This document shows, in pieces, positions 29,001 to 38,871 of a DNA stretch of 64,000 nucleotides. A model generated the notes under the pieces. That model worked only from the letters and a program-made list of their open reading frames with translations. It searched no databases and was not told the origin of the DNA. Source of the DNA: Piscicola geometra (taxonomy: Eukaryota > Annelida > Clitellata > Hirudinida > Piscicolidae); the NCBI GenBank assembly GCA_943735955.1, contig OX030956.1, forward strand, positions 14,415,600 through 14,479,599, in the 5' to 3' direction. Positions within the stretch are counted from its first letter, which is position 1. The number at the start of each line of letters is the position of its first letter. Position numbers and translations under genes: made by a program.

Positions 29001-32000
29001 CACCTTGACCACCGTTTGTCCCTGGTCCCATAGGTCCTGGATTCCCAGTAAAACCTGTGCCTCCTGTGTTACCAGTTCCACCCGATGGTCCTAAGGGGCC
29101 TTTATCACCTACTTGTCCTTGAGGGCCTAAAGGACCTGGTTGTCCAGGTAAGCCAGGTAATCCAATAACTCCAGGCGCTCCAACTGGACCTCTGCCTCCG
29201 ACAAGTCCTGGGTTTCCAGTAAAGCCTGGACTCCCTTCTCTTCCTGGTGTACCAACGCTACCTGGATCCCCTTGAGGCCCAGTGAATCCAAAATTGCCTG
29301 TCGCTCCTTGTGGACCGATGCCTGAACCGGCTCCTGGGGGTCCTGGCAAACCTGTGTTTCCTTGAGGACCAAACTGTCCTGGTGGTCCATCATCTCCCGT
29401 TAAGCCAGTATCTCCTTTGTTTCCTTTTCCTCCATTCGTCCCTGGAAAGCCAGGGATACCAGGAAAACCGGGAGAACCTGGGAAGCCAATAGGACCCCTT
29501 GGTCCGTCCAGCCCAGTCCATCCTGTTGCTCCTTTTAAACCCCCTTGAGAAGACCCTGGCACCCCTTGAGGGCCTCTCTGACCAATTTCACCTTGGAAAA
29601 TTTTTATTTTGGGTTACTTGTTAATATTTCAAAAAAAAGGTAAACTAATGAAAATTATTTATTTTACCTGTGTTTCCAGAATCTCCAATTGGACCAGTTG
29701 CTCCGGTATCACCAATAGGTCCATCAGGGCCAGGAGGACCTTGGAAATCTTTTAGAAAAGTTTTAAGAGTTTAAAACGTTCTTTACTGTTTAAACTTTTA
29801 TTTAAAATTACTAGAATCATATATTTCTATATTTGAACATGTTTGAATTTTTTATAAAGATCAATTTCAAATAACTTAATAAATATTAACAAATACTATA
29901 AACGTACTCTGGTCTACTTGGACGGCTATAGAATAAACCGATGGAAGTAGAATACTCTCGAATGTCACCGTTTGACCAAGGTCGGGGAAAATAGTAACTC
30001 CATTTCTTTGCTCAAGCAAAGCGAAGTGCGTGCGATGTTTTGGTTTGTATTCAAATGAAATTGCTCCCAAATTGCCTTCATAAGTCCATCCAATCACATC
30101 ACCAGCTTTTGTGAATACTGTCTGGTTAAGCTTGAACTGTTTTGAGATTTATGTTTTAATATAACCTATTCAAATGTTTATATTTTTGAAATTTCAAAGT
30201 TATTCATACAATTATTTTCGTCTCTCATAATTTCATTCTGTTATGTTAGTTTAAATTAAACTTTTCATTATATTTAGATTCTTTTTAAGACTTTTTTATT
30301 AATTCAAAGACTATTGATCAATTAAAATAATTACTTACAACGTAGAAAGCACCCGTCGAAGCATAATTGACTTCAACAAGTTGTTGAAAAACCAGTGTAA
30401 ATTTTGGAACAGCGATGTCTTCAGGCCTCCAAATTTGAAGCCTTATTCTTTGATCTTCGATGTTACTGAATGGAGTTATTTCCGAAATGAAAATGTAGTA
30501 TCGAACAAGAATTCCAGAAGGCAGAGTCGAATCAAGGTCAATCAATGATCTTTTTGCCTGCGTTGGAAGATTTGCACTTCTTAGTGTGACATTGTTTCCG
30601 TATAACTGTCGGTCGTTTGGGATTGGAAATAAAAGGTTTTGATCTGTAGAGGATGAAATAAAAAAATTGAGTGATAATTATGAATTCAATATAAAAATTA
30701 AAGTTTATTGACGTTTAAGCTATTTTTGTAAACTTCAGTTATCTAAATTACATTCTTTTTAAATTTCTTTTTTTAAAACATTTTCATTGTTACATATTTT
30801 TTAAAAATTAACTGAGATTCATCCTAGATAATTTTGAATAGTTGAATGTACTGAATAAAAGACAAAAAGGGAGTTTTAGTTTTCTGATCTTATCCTTGAG
30901 CGCATCTAAAGGGTCCAGGTAGAAACATGTTTTCTTGGTGTACGAATATGAAGCAGCAAGAAATCAGCACACTCTACTTCTTTAAAACCTTGACTCCTCC
31001 CATCAGGTATCGTCACAGCTGACATGGCGCTCAGTGTGAAGCTACTCTTTCCATTTATCAGCAAACTATGGAAAGAAAAAAAGCTCCAAAAGATTGAAAA
31101 GATGGCCTCTCGTTCGTAGAATACAGAGACGAATATTATAAACTTGGTGTACACCCGATCGAGTTTCAAAACTACGTTAAGCTTCCTAAAAGAGATAATA
31201 CTTAGTGAATATTCTAATTACCGAGGAAGTACAGTCTTTTTTACCTAAGAAAAGTGTTTAGTCGCATACTGCTGAATAGAATAAAAATGAATTGAAGAAG
31301 CTATGGGATGAACATAAGTTCAATGATCAAAAACACTCGAATTAAAAGTAATTTAAAATTAAAGTAAAAACAGCTTAGTGCCTTAATAATTTTATATTAT
31401 CCCTGTACATGTGTATATAAATATTTGATCAAAAACATAATTTTTATAGGTTAATTAACATTAATTGTCTCCTACAAACATATAAACCTTCAAATATATG
31501 TTACAGTTAAAACGGGTTACTAGGATTTTGGCGTAAAGCTTGAAAATTAGAAAAATCGTGAAAGGCATGATTCAGTGGACGCTGCAATCCGGCCTCTACC
31601 GACAAAGTAACTTTAAAATTTTTTTTTGGCAGTGCGCAAAAGACTTTTGCTGAGCTTGTTTCAACCGTAAAAGTTCCAAGAAACTTAACTTCTTTGCACG
31701 CTACGTTCTCACTGAAGTCTCGCTAACATTAATAATTATTGTGAGCAGCTCGATTGCGTGAAATTCTGCATATTTATTAACATTAATTTTTTTATCCCAG
31801 CAGAATGTGAATGACATAGACGTCCTACTAGAAAAGAAAATAATTTTTGAGATTAAGTAGCAAAATGGAAATCTAATTGAATTTTAATTTAAAGTGCTAT
31901 TTTTGACATTGCTTATTATGATTCAACTTGTTTGTTACGAGATCCATTTCGCATTTGTCAGAACGAGATAATTCTTTTAAAAACCTAAGAATTAACAAGG

Positions 32001-32716
32001 TCACTCAAACCTGCTTTGTATCTATGCCACAAATACGATCCATAAGACTAGGAACTCACTGAAAGCACTGCCTTTAGCTTTGTTTCCTAATCAAATTAAC
32101 TATGGCAATGTCATTCTTACTGGACTGTCTAGGATGCAGTTGGAGAAAATCCAGTCGACTATTAACACTACACTACGAAGCGTGACTATATCAGCCTTGT
32201 TTTCAAGAAGGCTTAGCTGGACTTTAACATTTAAATGTCCAGTAAACGTTTACATTTTAAAAAATGATTTAGGAATGAGTTGGGATTATAAAATGACTGG
32301 ATTTCGTCCAATTAGCTTCTCGGTTTGGACTAAATTTTGTCATCAAGTTGCCTTGGCATCGCAGGGTTGTATATTAATATAAATATTGAAGCAATTAAGA
32401 ATCCACTTACCGAATGAGACACTCTCTGGAGGGAGCACTGAAATTTGTGATGTCAAAATATAAATTTGTAAAAGTTATTCTAATTAAATGTAAGCTAATT
32501 TGCACGATATTTTAGAGTAGAAACATTTATTTCAGGTTAATTTAAATTTTAAAAAATTCAAAGCATCCAGCTTTAAATTGTTAAAATTTTATAAAATTCA
32601 CATTTCAAAAATTTGAAACACTGACCTGTTAGTTGAGCCAATGAACTAGTAAGGTAAAATCCTAAAAATATTGCAAGTCCACCTAATGATGAAGAAACCG
32701 TCTGTAGGAAAGCCAT
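6527..32716 (-). CDS. Giant type I transmembrane collagen with EGF modules (28 coding exons, about 5,681 aa)
   Basis: Complete gene read from the ATG at 32716 to the TAG at 6527. Exons (window coordinates, 5' to 3'): 32411-32437 follows 32626-32716; then 30339-30643, 29908-30136, 29668-29748, 28515-29591, 24976-26604, 23579-24487, 23029-23469, 22257-22688, 21765-22169, 20854-21438, 20198-20746, 19665-19880, 19175-19579, 18755-18916, 17726-18553, 17421-17609, 16450-17295, 15535-16326, 13154-15322, 11663-12904, 9082-10746, 7982-8944, 7550-7834, 7253-7405, 6941-7048, 6527-6789. All borders are GT-AG and phases agree. The sum is 17,046 nt, divisible by 3. Order: signal peptide, beta-rich domain (to about residue 217), Gly-X-Y helix (about 221-5400), EGF modules (to about 5594), stalk, transmembrane segment (about 5629-5655), 26-residue cytoplasmic tail. 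It would be an extracellular structural collagen tethered to the cell surface. Helix length and frequent Thr in Y suggest kinship with annelid cuticle collagens (inference). Confidence 0.95.
6941..7834 (-). CDS. Collagen gene exons 25-27: membrane-proximal EGF-like modules
   Basis: Exon 25 (7550-7834) encodes two cysteine-rich modules: [14 protein letters not shown]...YCVC, then [14 protein letters not shown]...YQCSCESGF...SC, an EGF pattern. Exon 26 (7253-7405) encodes a third: [18 protein letters not shown]...[10 protein letters not shown]...DC. Exon 27 (6941-7048) starts as a calcium-binding EGF (DIDECG) with [10 protein letters not shown]. It has only four cysteines and then runs directly into the stalk, where one further Cys (GECDNS) occurs, so this last module is incomplete. 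All junctions are phase 1, as is usual for EGF exons. These modules place the folded, disulfide-bonded region between helix and membrane, where nucleation of the triple helix or shedding could occur (inference). Confidence 0.92.
7982..29748 (-). CDS. Collagen gene exons 5-24: about 1,730 Gly-X-Y triplets
   Basis: Twenty exons encode one triple-helical region of about 5,180 residues, roughly five times a vertebrate fibrillar helix (about 1,014 residues). Every exon starts and ends in phase 1, so each junction splits a Gly codon G|GN. All except exon 6 (28515-29591) are exact multiples of 9 nt; sizes range from 81 to 2,169 nt and are not based on the 54-nt unit of vertebrate fibrillar collagens. 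Exon 6 carries several short imperfections (near GSSQGG, GAGSGIG, GPGTNGG, NIPG and GKGESG). The rest is nearly perfect, apart from one Gly-to-Ser position in exon 7 ([10 protein letters not shown]). Thr is frequent in Y. No cysteine is seen in the helix. An RGD lies in exon 21 (GQRGDPG, 14139-14147). The helix ends at [10 protein letters not shown]. Confidence 0.97.
11022..11120. repeat. (TA)n tract followed by a 60-bp near-perfect palindrome, in a collagen intron
   Basis: A TA dinucleotide run (about 11022-11060) adjoins an inverted repeat with 18-bp perfect arms, ATGGTAGATTTTTATATT at 11061-11078 and its complement at 11103-11120. After one mismatch the pairing continues for about 7 bp. 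The element lies in the intron between collagen exons 22 and 23 and looks like a tiny foldback element inserted at TA. Confidence 0.8.
26856..26963. repeat. 23-bp tandem repeat in collagen intron 6
   Basis: About 4.7 imperfect copies of a 23-bp AT-rich unit similar to AAATTAATATAAAAAAGAT plus GAAT. It lies in the intron between exon 6 (28515) and exon 7 (26604), just upstream of the LINE insertion on the plus strand. Confidence 0.75.
27060..28505 (+). mobile_element. 5'-truncated CR1/L2-type non-LTR retrotransposon in collagen intron 6 (antisense)
   Basis: The element is on the plus strand, opposite to the host gene. It begins abruptly inside the reverse transcriptase, keeps the RT ORF and has a 3' UTR with an inverted motif (AGCGCTTCAGCTGC). 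It ends in a short (ATT)n tail at about 28470-28500. This microsatellite-like tail rather than poly(A) is typical of the CR1/L2 group. The tail stops about 15 bp from the exon 6 splice donor at 28514. 5' truncation is the usual result of incomplete target-primed reverse transcription. I did not find clear target-site duplications. Confidence 0.85.
27107..28345 (+). pseudogene. Reverse transcriptase ORF fragment (CR1/L2 LINE)
   Basis: An open frame of about 412 codons with RT palm and thumb motifs in order: [32 protein letters not shown] (catalytic Asp of motif A), [17 protein letters not shown] (motif B; Val replaces the usual Gly of PQGSVLGP), YADDIQL (motif C) and [14 protein letters not shown]. 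It ends with the L2-type LDYCNSLLY and HWLPI blocks. The endonuclease and ORF1 are absent. The usual Gln before SAY is replaced by a stop, and upstream sequence is out of frame, so the copy cannot move on its own. The motif B substitution also suggests decay. Confidence 0.85.
29908..30643 (-). CDS. Collagen gene exons 3-4: N-terminal non-collagenous domain
   Basis: Exons 30339-30643 and 29908-30136 encode about 178 residues before the triple helix. The sequence alternates hydrophobic and polar residues as in a beta-sandwich ([67 protein letters not shown]) and contains no cysteine. One NxT site is present (GNNVTL). It is not recognisably a TSPN, fibrillar propeptide or VWA domain, and I do not assign it to a family. 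Its position suggests a role in chain selection or in interactions at the distal end of the rod. The exon 4 acceptor is ambiguous: two in-frame AGs lie 6 nt apart (exon starts 30136 or 30130), so the domain may or may not include two extra residues (FK). Confidence 0.85.
31940..32390 (+). mobile_element. Degraded CR1/L2-like LINE fragment in collagen intron 2
   Basis: Around 32090-32190 the plus strand reads [20 protein letters not shown], which resembles the DYCNSLLxGLPxxQLxRLQ block after the RT palm of L2/CR1 elements. The catalytic region is not preserved. Nucleotide similarity over about 150 bp to 46470-46617 and 47294-47330 shows this is one copy of a dispersed family. Confidence 0.55.
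32411..32716 (-). CDS. Collagen gene exons 1-2: signal peptide and 27-nt micro-exon
   Basis: Exon 1 (32626-32716) encodes [10 protein letters not shown] followed by a hydrophobic core ([12 protein letters not shown]) and SSLAQ, a textbook cleavable signal peptide with likely cleavage near SLA-Q. It ends in phase 1 at gtcagt. Exon 2 (32411-32437) is only 27 nt, flanked by ttcag and gtaagt, and adds nine residues (VLPPESVSF). Both junctions are phase 1. Just upstream of the ATG the minus strand reads tatatacttttag, so a 5' UTR intron ending about 14 nt before the ATG is possible. The micro-exon fits both neighbouring frames exactly, which is why I accept it despite its size. Confidence 0.85.
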
Positions 32717-35700
32717 TTAAAGTTTCAAAACTAAAAGTATATATTTTATTTACAATCACATTTTCTAAATGCTCTCAGTGTACAATGTTTTATTAGACAA
32801 TTCATTAGCATTCGTGCTCTGCCATTCCTAATTTAGAGTATTTAGAGTTCATTCACGCGTAGCTATCACGACCAGCATTTTTCAATAAAAATCTTAGATA
32901 AGTTGTATAACAGACATATAAATAATGAAACACGGACTTTATATGAAGAATAGATGAGATAGAGGCATTCAAGTAAAGATCTTAATCACGTAATAAAAAG
33001 TACATTAAGTCATTCTGCAAACAAGAATAATCACATTGGAATAATATCATTTTTTTCTCATTTTTGTTTTCGAAAAAATTTAAAGTATTATTATAAGTTT
33101 TAACGATTTTGAGATCAATCTAAACCTGAAATACTGTGCTAAAAAAGTAAACACTCAAATAAACTGTCATCAACAATTAATTTCTCAACCGTTTGGTGTT
33201 TTTCTGGGTCATTTTATTATTATTTGTGCTTAAACAAGCATAAAAAATGCTTTCAAACCTATCTAATAACTTTTTTAGGGTAGACACAAAGTATATTTTA
33301 AGAAGCATTTTATTTTTTAATCATTTGCTTTTCCTGTGCTTCAGGATAACACTAGACCGTAATTTCTTATTGTAATTAATTCAGTTGGTTGGATCGTTAG
33401 CAACTTCATTTGTTAATTTTTGCTACAGTGAAAGCTGATTCATCAGCATTAGATGACAGTGAGAATCAAACCCGTTTTTGGATTAGTTCCCACAAATCAC
33501 ACACGTTTTCCAACAGCATTAATCAGCATGTTTGAATAGACACTTCCATAAATACTAAAAAGTTTAAAAAAGTTAATGTTAGAATGAAGACTTTTTTAAG
33601 CAACAAAGCTCACGACTCTATCAGTGAATAAGTATTATTAAATGACATTTATAAATGAATAGAAAATAATTAACAGTTCTAAAAAATATATTTGAAAAAT
33701 AAATAATTCTTTAACATCTGATTTTGTCAAATAACTAAAGACTTTCACCAATATTCAAAATTATATCAGTTTTGAAACTAAATTAATTGAAAAGCATTCA
33801 TTTTTTATAGTTGAGTGTGACATGGCGCGTAACGAGGACACCTTGAATGAATTGAATATTAAGTGACAAGACATCCGTCCCGCTCCTTCAATACACATTT
33901 AAATGATAATTCACTACCAAATTCTACTGTAATCAAGTTTAACAATTGTGAATTAAGGATATAAATTGTATTTTTAGAACATAGATATTTTTTCGCCTTA
34001 TCCGTTAGAATCAAATTTCTGATTGTTATTTGTAGATTCAAAAATAGTTTTAGAAAGATTCTCCGCTTCATTCAAACCTTACTTTACACTACGATTTAAC
34101 AAAAATCAAATCGAAATGTTGGGACACTCTTAATTTGAAGACATTATATTTTTTCAATTTATTATTTTTCAGTCTTTATTTAGATTTTTACAGTTTCTAG
34201 ATTGTTGCATCAAACAACCCTCTCTCTTGATATCTTTCTCTTATTTCTAAAAATTATTTTGTAAAGATTTTAAAGTTATTTTTTCTTTAAATAAGTATAT
34301 AATAAGGGTTAGGGTTAGATTTAAGCTTTAGTTTAATTTTTAGTTAAATATCTAAATGAATTGTTATTCATTAAATAATTTATTATATGAAATTAATTAT
34401 TTTTTTTCCAAATACCTTTAATAATAATAATGATAAGTAAAAAGATAGATTATAGAGCAAAGAAACCAATATTAGGTAATTAGGACTTATTCATATAATT
34501 AACGTAGCGTAAACCCGAACAAGCTTTAAAACCACAAAACGAGCATGAAAGTTGGTGGGAAACTTCAAAGAATGCGCCTGGAGAGCTAGTCTCAGAGAAA
34601 GACTTAAGTTCCAATTGTTCGTAATACCTTTTGATATTCAAAAACCGCATTTGTATTTTTCGAGCTTATTTGCTTTACAATCGTGAACTTCTTTTCATTT
34701 GCCATTCATAACGCCAGAGTCACCTCACAGCTTAACAATGCCTTCAATAAAGAAAGAACAATAGATTAATAGACGTGTTTTATTCACAACCCGTCTTCTT
34801 GAGAAAGCTTACTATGAGCGGCGATGTCGTGTTGTAGAGTTGTCGTGACCGAAACTTGTGGTCGACCGTGTTGCGAAATTCAGTTGCATAACACGCCAGT
34901 GAAACGGTCAAGATGTTTTTGTAAAAGAAAAATTAAAAGTTAATAGTTGCGATACTTTTTTCTCCAGACATATTTAAAATTGATTTCCAAGAAGATGAAA
35001 AATTAATCATTAGATTTCTTTCATAAAATATTTTTGAAACATAAAATTAAATAAGAAAAAAAAGTACATCTTCCTATATTAATTTTTATTGATTATAATT
35101 AGAAATCCAAAACGATCATTTTAAAAAAAGGTGTCTGCCTACACAAAGCAATGCGCGAATTATCAATGCGGATTATACTAAAATTTAGGTAAAAACATTA
35201 AATTTTACAGAAAATAATTTAAAAAGTATTTAATTTATATTTTTGAATAATTAATAAAAAAGCATTTTTGGATATAATGTTTATCATTTTTATAACTATT
35301 TGTAAACAAATATTTAAGCAGTTTAAATGATTTTATTTTATGATTAGTTTAAAAAATATATTGATAAGTATATATTTAATCTAAAAAAGTGTACCAAAGT
35401 CTTATAGATATAACGAAGGTAGTCAAATGAATGTGGGAGGAATGTCTGACGGCATTTCACTGCTTTCAGTTTTGCACGAATATTTACAGTGTTGAACAAA
35501 TAATATTTTTGCTCGGTCACTAGGCTTTATTGCTTTTTATTGGTTCTAAAAAAGCCCACAGTTTGTAAAAAAAAATGAAAATGTAATTTTTAAAGAAACT
35601 TTTTTTTAAATAAAAAGACGAATTTAATTTATTAACAATTACTTAAATTATCAATACTTATTTAATTATTAATATTAATTTTTATTTTTATTACATTTCA

Positions 35701-36880
35701 AAATTATGAAGTATTAATAAATTATTAATTAATATTTCAAATATTATAAAATGGCATCAATTTTTTTCAAATATTAAAATAAACCATGTATAGGGCGTTT
35801 TTTTTAAACATTATATTTCGTTAACATTAGTTGGTAAAGCTTCATGCACGGAGTTTCAACTGTATAAAAAATGGGAAACAACAACTGCTGGCACACTACT
35901 AACAACTAGAATTCTTATCACCCTTTTTTATATAAAAAGTATTTAAATCTAGATTTTTCCGTTAAATGGCTTATTATAGTCTTATAAAAAAGCTAAATTT
36001 TTATGTGTCGTGTAAAGCTAAATAAAAAATGCTGATGACGTCAGTGTTTTACCATCTATTTGAAAATTCTAATTATTCAGATTAAAAGATGAAAAGATTG
36101 TAAAATTGTGGTTATCTTTTATTTCCTAACATTACTTTTAGTTTTAAAATATTGAAATGATAGGTGCACCTATAGGTGTTTTACGGTAATGTTCATATAG
36201 AACATTTATTCCCAGGATGAAAATTGAATATAAAAACTGAGAATTATACATTCTATTTAAAAATTAGTTTAAATATCTTTAAATAATTATAAAAACCAAA
36301 GGTAACTAACCATTATTCGAGTGATGCAGTTTATCGAAAAAAATTTGAGTTCATAATACAAAAATGAATGAGAAAACTTTTAGACTGAAATTAAGTAGTG
36401 CGGTATATTCTTTAAAAACCTATTTGTCTTTTTTATACATAAATTTCCAGTTTAAACTTTTATTCTACGTTATTGTATCCTGGAATTTCAAAAAATGTAT
36501 ACAATTTTAAAACTAAAAACTATTTAGGATATTAATTATAAACAAACAACTTCTTTAGTTAGCTTTTATCCATTCCAATTAAAGTTATTTGTAAAAGCCT
36601 TTCGATAATTAAAACCCAAATCGAACAGTCTCACTGCCAATAAAGCCTTCTATAAGGTTCAGCTTTTATTATAGTGACAGAAGTATCACGGTAACCAGGC
36701 CTTGTGAGACTATTGTTGGGTAGATATTCACCACAATAAAAATTATAGCTTATGAAGTAATATCTTTATAATTTTTTTCATTTATTCACTAAGCCCTTCA
36801 GTATTTTGTCATAAAAAATATATTGCTAAAAGTACTTCTTTATTTGATAGACAAATATAAAATTAAATGATAAGTTCAAT

Positions 36881-36891
36881 AAGAGAGTGAA

Positions 36892-36923
<32 letters not shown>

Positions 36924-36937
36924 TGAAAAAAGAAAGA
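36881..36937. repeat. (GA)n microsatellite
   Basis: An imperfect run of GA dinucleotides with interspersed GTGA and GAAA units. Confidence 0.9.
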
Positions 36938-37189
36938 GGTTCTGGTCTAGTAGGTTGGCGGATTTATATCGATTCAATGTTAGTTTTATATGCTTATTTC
37001 ATAGATTAATGATTATAATCATAAATCTATGAAGAATAATTATTATTAAATTAATTATTATGTTTATTTATATTCATGGCTTTTGAATTATCTCAAAACA
37101 AAATATAAAACTTACAATTGAACTTCACTGAATGAAATAACCTATTGGCATTTCAAAATCATCATCATCATCATTTTTCGTGACCGAAT

Positions 37190-37975
37190 TGGTCGTTGGA
37201 GGAACCAATGAGAAGGACGCAGCCTTCATCCGCCTTTCAGTCTTGTTGCTAGCAGGGTCGGGAAGATTTTTCAAGAACAGAAACGTTAATTTTGGACGTT
37301 GTTCATTCTGCTCTTTTTTTGACGGCCTCGACGACTTGTATTGAGTCCTGTAGCACCATCTTAGACAGTGAATCGTGGCTGATCATGTGATCAAACCATG
37401 TCAACTTTCGACGCTTGACAGTTGCTAGAAGAGGTCTTTGTTAGCCAACTATTGCTGTTGTAGTATCAGGCACGTACTTTTTGGCTCAAAAGAAAAAATG
37501 CCATTGAGTGATCTGATGCATTTAACTTCGAATGTCTGAATCTTACGCTGTGTTTCTGAGTTAAAGTTCCACTTCTGTGAAAGAAGGATGCTGATCGAAA
37601 AAGACTTGTAGAGTCTGTACTTGACTGAGAAACTGTAGAGTCACAACCATAACCGATAAAATCTTGCCATTGCTGCAGTTGCGATTGAGATTAAGATTTT
37701 AATCTTCTTTGGGCTCGTTCTATACTTAGACAGGGTTACTCGAACACAGTGTTCGGAACATTGTTTAACTAAATGTGTCACTTTTTTCAAAACCTTGTCA
37801 TTTATCATTATTTCGGTTGAATTGTTCATCGTGCTATTCATCATAACCTTGGACTTCTTTTAGCTCACTTCCATCTTGTAAGATGTTGCTCTTTTATAGT
37901 GAGAAATTAGATCTCGCTGCTTGAACCATCCATAAAATCGATGTCGTCAGCAAACCCAAGCTGGAGGCTGGCCTG
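37190..37975 (-). pseudogene. Decayed LINE reverse transcriptase (3' part)
   Basis: Read on the minus strand with several stops and frameshifts. LGFADDIDFMDGSS (near 37930-37970) is an RT catalytic box. It is followed by KVMMNSTMNNS and INDKVLKKVTHLV, then a region resembling the SILLYGxETW and RIQTFEVKCIRSL blocks, a WHGLIT block like the usual WFGHVxRH, and a terminal DRKADEGC-like remnant. The order matches the RT C-terminal half of endonuclease-type LINEs of the group that ends in a GHVxR motif. It is clearly inactive. Confidence 0.65.
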
Positions 37976-38124
37976 CCATCAATAGAAATAATCATATTCT
38001 ATAATCTAATTTGATTTTCTCAAATTATAACAATATAGAATTAAGAATGAATTTGAAAAAGTTTGTTTTCTACAAAAATCTCTAAATATTATAAAAAATA
38101 CAGATATTACTAATAGCCTATTTT

Positions 38125-38161
38125 TCGTGCCTTAACATATTATTAAAAGGTTAAGGCACGA
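38125..38161. repeat. 12-bp perfect inverted repeat (hairpin)
   Basis: TCGTGCCTTAAC at 38125-38136 pairs with GTTAAGGCACGA at 38150-38161 across a 13-nt AT loop. It lies about 0.7 kb upstream of the SLCO start codon, with no evidence for function. Confidence 0.7.
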
Positions 38162-38871
38162 ATCGTTAACCACTTGAGTATTCATATTTTCCAAAAGAAA
38201 TTAAGAATTTTGTTATTTTAAATAGCTCTGCAAGCTTAAAACTTAGTTGCGTGCTACTATGACACAGTCTCGATTGAAATCAGAGATCGTTTGTCATGCT
38301 CACCAGGATATACTGACAGTCTTAGTATAAAAAACAGGAATTTTCAATATGCAATTTTAAACTAAGTTTTGTGGACATGTTAAAACTTTTATATTTCATG
38401 ATGGGAGGACCATTGAGGGAAAGGGGGCGGGGCATGGGATGAAGAAGCCCGGTCCTCAGGCACCCGTGGTAGATCTGCCCCTGCATATGCTGAATCGTCC
38501 GCAAATAGTAACAGATATCTGTTACGCTTCAAAGTAACATGTCTCCAGTTATGAATTTGAAATATGTTTCAGTTTTACTAATAGAACTCATGAACAGTCT
38601 TTTATATAAATCTTTTCAAAAAGCTTTATAAATCTATCAAATGATTTCTTGAAGCATTTAATGAACTTTGATCAAATATGCAGATAATATAAGTCTGTAA
38701 AGAATCAGTGTTTTGTACAAAGATCAAATAAATAAATATATTTTACATAATAAATTTAGTTATACAACTTTCAATTTTTTTTCCTCTATAAAAACTGAAT
38801 ATTTAGGTAGTTCAAATAGTCTATAAAATATTTTCACATTTGAAAACATCGAAACTGATTGATACTGCACA

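Larger units (their letters stand above)
32717..38871. other. Gene-poor AT-rich spacer between divergently transcribed collagen and SLCO genes
   Basis: This 6.2-kb interval separates the 5' ends of the collagen gene (-) and the SLCO gene (+), so it should hold both promoters. I find no convincing ORF. It contains two and a half telomere-like TTAGGG units (34304-34318), a GA microsatellite, a decayed LINE (37190-37975), a short hairpin (38125-38161) and an unidentified GC-rich patch at about 38400-38480. A moderately GC-richer stretch at 34790-34910 is unassigned. Confidence 0.6.

Noticed and set aside
32080..32382. A 100-codon plus-strand ORF
   Set aside because: Its first third resembles a decayed LINE thumb region and the rest is not protein-like. 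It lies in a collagen intron and was treated as a transposon remnant.
34304..34318. Telomere-like TTAGGG repeats
   Set aside because: Only about two and a half units; too short to claim an interstitial telomere or a fusion point.
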